Translations under genes and position numbers: made by a program
Assembly (NCBI GenBank): GCA_032622095.1
Contig: CP136064.1
Location: 171,002,310-171,066,309, forward strand
Direction: 5' to 3'
Source of the DNA: Siphonodentalium dalli
Taxonomy: Eukaryota > Mollusca > Scaphopoda > Gadilida > Siphonodentaliidae
DNA: 64,000 nucleotides
The notes under the pieces: generated by a model
What the model saw: the letters and a program-made list of their open reading frames with translations, nothing else
The model's database searches: none
Told to the model about the DNA's origin: nothing
Shown here: piece by piece, positions 62,801 through 64,000 of the stretch
Position numbering within the stretch: the stretch's first letter is position 1
How the letters are laid out: each line of letters begins with the position of its first letter

Positions 62801-64000
62801 GAAGCCAAAGAAATAGTAACTTAGGGGTGCTTTATCGGATTGAGTACCTTTAAATATTGGAAATGAGTGGAGACTTGGATTCAAAAATGCAATTGATTTT
62901 GGCAGGTTAACATTAGATATGTCGATACATGTAGAGGTTTTGTAAAAAAATTATTTATCGGTGAGGCGTTTGTGGTTTTTGGAAGTGAGTACATAATCGA
63001 AATAGTAATCCCCTTTGTGAAGCATTATGTCAACAATGATGTGTTTGTTAAATTAGTGCTCTCGTTTTTAATTTAAATTTGTTTAATCTATATTTTCACT
63101 CATTTCTTAATGACAAGCCCCTGTGCTGGATACTTACTGATGGGTAGGCAGTCACCTTATCCCCACCCACTCATTTATATAGATGTTCAGCTAATATATT
63201 CAATAAACAAGCTTTATACCCTTTTGATGTATATATTTAGAGCTCAATAGGAACACTCATTCAGGAATGGATGGCCAAATAATGCATAATAATATATCTT
63301 CCAGCCAATGGAGTTCCCTGTGAGGACCAATCAAATTCCTCGACAGATTCCAGATCAAACCTTCTACACCAAGCCAATACCAGGCATTGTCATGGGCGGC
63401 ATTCTGCCATTTGGCTGTATATTCATCCAACTCTTCTTCATTCTCAATAGTATATGGTAAGTTGTTATTATACCCCCATGACTGAAGGAAATTGTGAGTA
63501 TATGGATTAAATGTGTCCGATCCTCCGTCCAAGCAGATATTTAAGCTACAGGTTGTCGGATCTCATTGAAATTTTGTATGGAAGTTCTTCATCATAAGGA
63601 CATTCAAAAAAGTGTCAAACGGTATTCTTCGTATTCATCTTTGTTTCTTTTAGCATGTTGTCTTGAAATTGGATTTCAGTAATATTTACGTTTTAATTGT
63701 GGCCCAGAAGAGGTCAAGTATATTTAAGGAGAAAAGTGTGCCTACCCTTTGGTTTACTTCAATGATATTTAAATATTTGATATTTTCAAATTTCTGTAAA
63801 ATGCCGAAATTTTTTTCCTTGATCAAGTTTTTTAGGCATTGTCATAAAAAGAAGATAAATTGATCAGAAACTGCATATTTGTATATCATATGTTGTAAAT
63901 AAAATGGAAATTATATATGCCACTTTATTGTTAGAAAAGAAAGCAGTCTTTTCACAACTCAATCACTGTTGCTCTCCTGTTGCTATCATCCAGGATGCGG
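35809..64000 (+). CDS. TM9SF2: TM9SF2 orthologue (transmembrane 9 superfamily member 2), partial
   Basis: Fifteen coding segments splice into about 499 codons clearly homologous to vertebrate TM9SF2. They cover the luminal N-terminal domain ([43 protein letters not shown]), the first membrane helix ([20 protein letters not shown]), the [13 protein letters not shown] loop, [42 protein letters not shown] and [13 protein letters not shown]. The TM9SF4-type signatures at these sites differ, so the TM9SF2 branch is favoured. Nonaspanins have nine membrane segments, act in Golgi/endosomal membranes, and have been linked to trafficking and glycosylation; the role here is inferred from family. The signal-peptide exon(s) were not found, and the last ~100 residues lie past the right edge. 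All junctions keep frame and have GT-AG borders except the acceptor at 55,887. Introns are filled with transposons. Confidence 0.93.
36229..36325 (+). CDS. TM9SF2: TM9SF2 exon, FDFC...[12 protein letters not shown]
   Basis: The acceptor GGATTTTAG and donor GTGAGT bound 97 bases. They complete the Thr codon and encode FDFCIGDED then [18 protein letters not shown]. This is a diagnostic conserved block of the family. Confidence 0.93.
36973..37100 (+). CDS. TM9SF2: TM9SF2 exon, [13 protein letters not shown]...LNYQNHW
   Basis: The 128 bases lie between CACTTGCAG and GTATGT. The segment contains the Cys pair CVNVC and ends in the conserved LNYQNHW, with its Trp codon split across the intron. Confidence 0.92.
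37175..37560 (+). mobile_element. Intronic repeat, ACCCATACCATA hairpin type
   Basis: It begins with a degenerate hairpin (GTACCCATACCATAATATGGTATAC) followed by GTATCAACGTCCGGG. It carries AACCAAATTTTGTATATG and CAGAGTTATGGC landmarks shared with 42631-43165 and 44985-45230. This copy is short and decayed. Confidence 0.5.
37561..39013. other. TM9SF2 intron, nothing recognised
   Basis: AT-rich intron sequence. The open frames here have no homology that I can see. The one ending at 39018 merely runs into the next exon in a different frame. Confidence 0.4.
39014..39143 (+). CDS. TM9SF2: TM9SF2 exon, [12 protein letters not shown]...KKDACVID
   Basis: The 130 bases lie between CAATTGCAG and GTAAGT. 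The segment encodes [20 protein letters not shown], then [20 protein letters not shown]. It aligns closely with vertebrate IVDNMPVTWCYD..FPIGC..KDACV and keeps the four cysteines. Confidence 0.95.
39263..39453. mobile_element. Small inverted-repeat element in intron
   Basis: The termini are CCCTTTCTTTACTAA (39263-39277) and TTAGTAAAGAAAGGG (39439-39453), a perfect 15-bp inverted repeat. Inside is a perfect 18-bp-arm hairpin with a 3-base loop at 39293-39331 (ATTCATCGGAAAGCTCTC). This is a MITE-like element of 191 bp. Confidence 0.7.
39877..40022 (+). CDS. TM9SF2: TM9SF2 exon, [14 protein letters not shown]
   Basis: The 146 bases lie between TTCTTCCGCAG and GTATGT. The segment reads [18 protein letters not shown], then [11 protein letters not shown]. 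It corresponds to the DTFYIFNHVDIKIYYH region of vertebrate TM9SF2 and ends in phase 2. Confidence 0.92.
40417..42278. mobile_element. TTAA-bounded inverted-repeat element, split by a hAT insertion
   Basis: The ends TTAACTCTTTCGCTGCCA and TGGCATCGAAAGAGTTAA are inverted with one mismatch. Near the right end, CTCGCATAAATGCG pairs with CGCATTTATGCGAG (about 42,208-42,258). Removing the insertion at 40637-41750 leaves about 0.75 kb. It has no coding. TTAA at both tips is consistent with a piggyBac-type target but is not proof, because TTAA is itself palindromic. Confidence 0.6.
40637..41750. mobile_element. Non-autonomous hAT-like element (relative of 52104-54627)
   Basis: It is bounded by GGGTCACG on both sides (40629-40636 and 41751-41758), an 8-bp duplication as expected for hAT; a one-base shift is possible. 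The interior shares AATTTTCAAATATCG, GTGGGTGTCCG, AAAATAAACAATA and GGAGTT..AAAAGCTT with the element at 52104. Near its right end, GGCGAAGTC/GGCGACTTC-type repeats and a poly-A run occur. It has no transposase. It sits inside the TTAA-bounded element. Confidence 0.65.
42318..42426 (+). CDS. TM9SF2: TM9SF2 exon, [14 protein letters not shown]
   Basis: The 109 bases lie between TTTCTTCCAG and GTAAGT. They complete the split codon and encode [18 protein letters not shown], then [11 protein letters not shown]. This is the variable luminal segment; the conserved Cys and the YS.DVKW ending match the family's YSVSF stretch. Confidence 0.88.
42631..43165 (+). mobile_element. Helentron-like repeat, TTATGTTTACC hairpin type
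   Basis: The 5' hairpin is at 42631-42665 (TTATGTTTACC...GGTAAACATAA). CCGTCCATCCGTCTGTCTGTC follows, then about three core units of ~150 bp with AACCAAATTTGGTATGCAAG, CAAAATACAGATCGAG and GAGTTATGGCCC landmarks. It has no coding. A related 5' end is at 44985. Confidence 0.6.
43270..44722 (+). mobile_element. Helentron-like element, AGTCGAGTT hairpin type, seven core units
   Basis: The 5' hairpin AGTCGAGTTTTTTTCC...AACTCGACT lies at 43276-43304. It is followed by five GGGC repeats (43325-43344). About seven tandem units of ~160 bp then carry CGTTAGCGCGATAACTTCAA, CGATTTGTTTGAAATTTGG, CCAAGAATATCTCGG, GAAAACCGGCC and GAGTTATGGCCCTTAATTAG. A short 3' hairpin GCATC-TCT-GATGC lies at 44697-44709. 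The units at 44.28-44.6 kb are nearly identical to each other. Confidence 0.7.
44985..45230 (+). mobile_element. Truncated repeat, TTATGTTTACC type
   Basis: It starts TTATGTTTACCCATATCATA and shows CCGGATTGACCA, GTGCGATAACTCAAAC and CAGATCGAGTTCGAATATG landmarks shared with 42631-43165. Only one unit remains. Confidence 0.5.
45231..46376. other. TM9SF2 intron, nothing recognised
   Basis: AT-rich intron. I recognise no element or exon here. Confidence 0.4.
46377..46456 (+). CDS. TM9SF2: TM9SF2 exon, [16 protein letters not shown]
   Basis: The 80 bases lie between CTCTCTTCAG and GTAAGC. They encode [18 protein letters not shown], then PHTNSQWF, plus the first two bases of a Gly codon. This matches vertebrate [14 protein letters not shown] just before the first membrane helix. 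Confidence 0.94.
46566..49171 (+). mobile_element. Helentron-like element (AGCTCAACTT-related), split by a second one
   Basis: The 5' hairpin is at 46570-46599 (AGTTCTACTTGACTAAGTCAAG...). Core sequence has GCACACCCAACAGGTCACA. It is interrupted at about 46,709 and resumes at about 48,870 with GGCCACCAGCAGCCATC. The 3' end is GTTGAGGTACAGTATCATTGACAC near 49,140-49,161. The whole lies in the intron before the first-helix exon. Confidence 0.6.
46709..48857 (+). mobile_element. Helentron-like element (AGCTCACCTGAG type), nested
   Basis: The 5' hairpin is at 46713-46744 (AGCTCACCTGAGACGAAGTC...GGTGGAGCT). A CCGTCCATCCGT microsatellite follows. Core units contain GGTTCATATTTGGTGTGG, CAGATTTGTTCAAATGAGG and GGCCATAACTC. 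The 3' hairpin ACAGTCTTTGACTGT is at 48836-48850. A second copy of the 5' sequence at about 47,697 suggests two joined elements or an internal duplication. It is the same family as 2217-5157 and is inserted at a T-rich site of the outer element. Confidence 0.65.
49574..49682 (+). CDS. TM9SF2: TM9SF2 exon, first membrane helix
   Basis: The 109 bases lie between TTCACTTGCAG and GTAAGT. They complete the split Gly codon and encode [20 protein letters not shown], then [16 protein letters not shown]. This matches vertebrate [34 protein letters not shown]. It ends in phase 0 at the Pro codon. Confidence 0.95.
49786..49963. repeat. Dispersed repeat, inverted relative to 60,014-60,290
   Basis: Landmarks TTAGGCCATATAAA, CTCCCTCATC and TGCCTGAGAACACAAATATT occur here. 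Their reverse complements (TTTGGCCTTATATA, GACGAGGGAGG and related) occur around 60,014-60,290. A 14-kb-spaced inverted pair therefore lies inside one gene. Confidence 0.45.
50147..52042. mobile_element. hAT-type non-autonomous element, 8-bp TSD ACCACTTC
   Basis: The termini are TAGTGTTGAAACGATTA (left) and TAATCGTTTCAACACTA (right), each followed by CGACTA/GTCGATT-rich subterminal repeats. Exact 8-bp duplications ACCACTTC lie at 50139-50146 and 52043-52050. TAGTG ends and 8-bp duplications are hallmarks of hAT transposons. The 1,896-bp interior has only short open frames and no recognisable transposase or BED domain, so it depends on an enzyme from elsewhere. Confidence 0.88.
52104..54627. 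mobile_element. hAT-type non-autonomous element, 8-bp TSD GTTATTAT
   Basis: The termini CAGGGCCCAAGCT and AGCTTGGGGCCTG are inverted with one mismatch. They are flanked by exact GTTATTAT duplications at 52096-52103 and 54628-54635. GGGAGAAGTGACTTCTCCC near the left end and GGCGAAGTC/GGTGACTTC near the right end are subterminal repeats. The element at 40637-41750 is a shorter relative. It carries the third hAT (52774-53991) and no transposase. Confidence 0.87.
52774..53991. mobile_element. hAT-type non-autonomous element, 8-bp TSD ACGTTAAC
   Basis: The termini TAGGGCCCTGCGAACC and GGTTCGCAGGGGACTA are inverted with two mismatches. They are flanked by exact ACGTTAAC duplications at 52766-52773 and 53992-53999. 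Subterminal GAACCG/CGGTTC motifs repeat at both ends (TCGAACCGAACC, TTTCGAA). The element is 1,218 bp with no recognisable coding. It is the youngest layer of the nest because it interrupts 52104-54627. Confidence 0.88.
55180..55530. repeat. Dispersed repeat, related to 24,953-25,345
   Basis: It shares the collinear landmarks listed for the 24,953 copy (GATCAAATAGAAAT, CTCAAAGTAGTTATTT, GTTCAGACGATGTT). It is intronic here. Confidence 0.6.
55888..56020 (+). CDS. TM9SF2: TM9SF2 exon with non-canonical acceptor, [13 protein letters not shown]
   Basis: The exon encodes [33 protein letters not shown] and [11 protein letters not shown], then ends one base into a codon at donor GTAAGC. The preceding exon ends in phase 0, and homology (ST-EDAQEEFGW in vertebrates) puts the first codon, GAA, at 55888. 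The intron would then end in CAA, not CAG. The only nearby AG (55887-55888) would start the exon one base later and break frame. In-frame stop TAA at 55861 excludes a longer exon. The protein block itself is intact and highly conserved. Confidence 0.85.
56042..56300. mobile_element. Half of a foldback element (family of 62398-62853)
   Basis: The left arm and part of the centre are present, from TTAAAGGTACTCAATC to the GTGGTTATTATTGTTAATAGTAACCAC core. The right arm is missing. The break at about 56,300 joins truncated Helentron-like core sequence. Confidence 0.65.
56300..56800 (+). mobile_element. Fragments of Helentron-like core units
   Basis: Landmarks CAGCCATCTTGGATTTTAC, TCTTTGCATGACTAAATCC and CATCACCAAACTTCATATGG repeat two to three times. 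No 5' hairpin is preserved. Confidence 0.5.
56801..57268. other. TM9SF2 intron, nothing clear
   Basis: AT-rich sequence in which CATTAAGTCGTAA/TAAGTGGTATTT-like motifs repeat loosely. I recognise no element. Confidence 0.35.
57269..57965 (+). mobile_element. Helentron-like element, TGTCCCCCGAC type, three 191-bp units
   Basis: The 5' end TGTCCCCCGACGTTTCCGTC forms a hairpin with GTCGGAGGA. CCGTCCGTCCGTGTGTCCG follows. Three units with a period of 191 bp start at 57,351, 57,543 and 57,734 (GAGAT[C/T]GGGTACCTTCATGG). The 3' end has GTCGGGGGACA (about 57,947), the complement of the 5' tip. The repeated open frames across the units are translations of the repeat. Confidence 0.68.
57966..58525. 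other. TM9SF2 intron, partial repeat then unassigned
   Basis: To about 58,120 there are ACAGACCAAGTTCAAATATG and GAGTTATGGCCC landmarks of a Helentron-like core. The rest is unassigned. Confidence 0.4.
58526..58587 (+). CDS. TM9SF2: TM9SF2 exon, [19 protein letters not shown]
   Basis: The 62 bases lie between TTACTTTTCAG and GTGAGT. They complete the split Val codon and encode [20 protein letters not shown]. This is nearly identical to the vertebrate [19 protein letters not shown] block between membrane helices. Confidence 0.95.
58850..58995 (+). mobile_element. Truncated Helentron-like element, 5' end
   Basis: The hairpin AGCTCAACTTGACAAAGTC...AAGTTTGAGCT lies at 58850-58879. GCCATCCATCATCTGTCTG and one partial core unit (GCACACCCTACAGGTCACA) follow. 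The 3' part is missing. Confidence 0.6.
58996..59574. other. TM9SF2 intron, nothing recognised
   Basis: AT-rich intron sequence without recognised elements. Confidence 0.35.
59575..59632 (+). CDS. TM9SF2: TM9SF2 exon, [19 protein letters not shown]
   Basis: The 58 bases lie between TTGTTCTGTAG and GTAAGT. They encode [19 protein letters not shown] and one base of the next codon. This matches VLWVLLGTPAGYVAARFYK of vertebrates, a membrane helix. Confidence 0.94.
59640..60385. other. TM9SF2 intron, repeat copy at 60,014-60,290
   Basis: Most is unassigned. The 60,014-60,290 part is the inverted relative of 49,786-49,963 (GACGAGGGAGG and TGGCCTTATATA landmarks). Confidence 0.4.
60386..60443 (+). 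CDS. TM9SF2: TM9SF2 exon, [19 protein letters not shown]
   Basis: The 58 bases lie between CTTTTTTCAG and GTATGT. They complete a Cys codon and encode [18 protein letters not shown], with the next Gly codon split. The match is vertebrate SFGGEKWKTNVLLTSFLCPG. Confidence 0.95.
60465..60720 (+). mobile_element. Fragment of hairpin/CCGT-type repeat (TATACCC hairpin)
   Basis: ATTATACCC pairs with GGGTATA across an A/G run (60478-60493). CTGTCTGTCTGGTCGTCGGTCC and core-like sequence follow. A similar 5' end (TTATTATACCCCC) starts at about 63,465. Confidence 0.4.
60811..60970 (+). CDS. TM9SF2: TM9SF2 exon, [20 protein letters not shown]...[12 protein letters not shown]
   Basis: The 160 bases lie between TATCTTTCAG and GTATGT. 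They encode [40 protein letters not shown] and [13 protein letters not shown]. This covers two membrane helices and aligns over its full length with vertebrate TM9SF2. Confidence 0.96.
60971..61304. other. TM9SF2 intron with a short direct repeat
   Basis: GGTATCCATGTAG[C/T]GCAGAAACATATATCCA occurs twice, around 61,180-61,215 and 61,222-61,257. Otherwise unassigned. Confidence 0.5.
61305..61625 (+). mobile_element. Truncated Helentron-like element (AGCTCAACTT type)
   Basis: It begins AGCTCAACTTTACAAAGTCAA with a damaged hairpin. GCCGTCCATC and two core units (GCACACCCTACAG, CCATCTTGGATTTTACTC) follow. The 3' end is missing. Confidence 0.55.
62126..62343. mobile_element. Double-hairpin palindrome (family of 3072-3800)
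   Basis: Two ~92-bp palindromes (62137-62228 and 62239-62331) are separated by 10 bases and flanked by GTCTGTCATTT / AAATGACAGGC. The second hairpin is the reverse complement of the first (CCCCGCATAGCGGGC versus GCCCGCTATGCGGGG). The whole 218 bp is therefore a palindrome whose arms are hairpins. It looks like an internally deleted copy of the 3072-3800 element. Confidence 0.8.
62398..62853. mobile_element. Near-complete foldback element, ~215-bp arms
   Basis: The ends are TTAAAGGTACTCAATCTG and CGGATTGAGTACCTTTAA. The arms meet near 62,625 at AAGTGGTTACTATTAACAATAATAACCACTT. Related copies are at 49964-54865 (expanded) and 56042-56300 (half). It has no coding. TTAA at the tips could be target sequence. 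Confidence 0.82.
62854..63304. other. TM9SF2 intron, nothing recognised
   Basis: AT-rich intron up to the acceptor TATATCTTCCAG. Confidence 0.4.
63305..63456 (+). CDS. TM9SF2: TM9SF2 exon, [12 protein letters not shown]...[19 protein letters not shown]
   Basis: The 152 bases lie between ATCTTCCAG and GTAAGT. They encode [36 protein letters not shown] and [14 protein letters not shown], plus two bases of a Trp codon. This is the most conserved block of the superfamily and contains one membrane helix. Confidence 0.97.
63994..64000 (+). CDS. TM9SF2: TM9SF2 exon, first 7 bases at window edge
   Basis: The acceptor TGCTATCATCCAG at 63,981-63,993 is followed by GATGCGG. This completes the split Trp codon in frame. 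Only two further codons are visible, so the call rests on position, phase and a good acceptor. Confidence 0.6.

Overview
This is nuclear DNA from an animal, most likely a bivalve mollusc. It is AT-rich, with one multi-exon gene whose exons of 58 to 160 bp have GT-AG borders. The rest is dense with repeats: elements with a 5' hairpin, a CCGT-type microsatellite and ~160-bp core units (the layout reported for bivalve pearl/CvA elements and Helentron-related repeats), a tRNA-derived SINE, hAT elements and long foldback palindromes. The bivalve assignment is an inference from repeat style. No prokaryotic operon, CRISPR array, rRNA gene or functional tRNA gene was seen.

Layout. 0-10 kb: intergenic repeats. 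These include an element at 2.2-5.2 kb that carries a palindromic-ended element with a SINE inside it, LINE 3' ends at 1.9, 5.5, 7.4-8.2 and 9.3 kb, and two Helentron-like elements facing tail to tail at 6.7-9.2 kb. 10.16-23.14 kb: one satellite array of about 78 units of ~160-170 bp, organised into higher-order blocks of 11, 18 and 16 units. 23.29-24.67 kb: two large near-perfect palindromes. 24.7-32 kb: mostly unassigned DNA with several inverted-repeat elements. 32.08-35.56 kb: one Helentron-like element with about 20 core units.

35.8-64 kb: a plus-strand gene orthologous to TM9SF2 (transmembrane 9 superfamily, nonaspanin). Fifteen coding segments were placed. They give about 499 codons, running from the luminal N-terminal domain to the middle of the membrane domain. 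The signal-peptide exon(s) were not found upstream, and the last ~100 residues lie beyond the right edge. One intron-exon junction (near 55,887) lacks the AG expected from frame and homology.

The introns hold most of the remaining transposons. A clear nest lies at 49.96-54.87 kb: a foldback element carries two hAT insertions, one of which carries a third hAT. All three hATs have perfect 8-bp target duplications. The window is therefore one conserved membrane-protein gene in a transposon-shaped landscape. The most noteworthy structures are the satellite's higher-order organisation, the palindromes, an element whose ends are themselves hairpins, and the odd splice acceptor.
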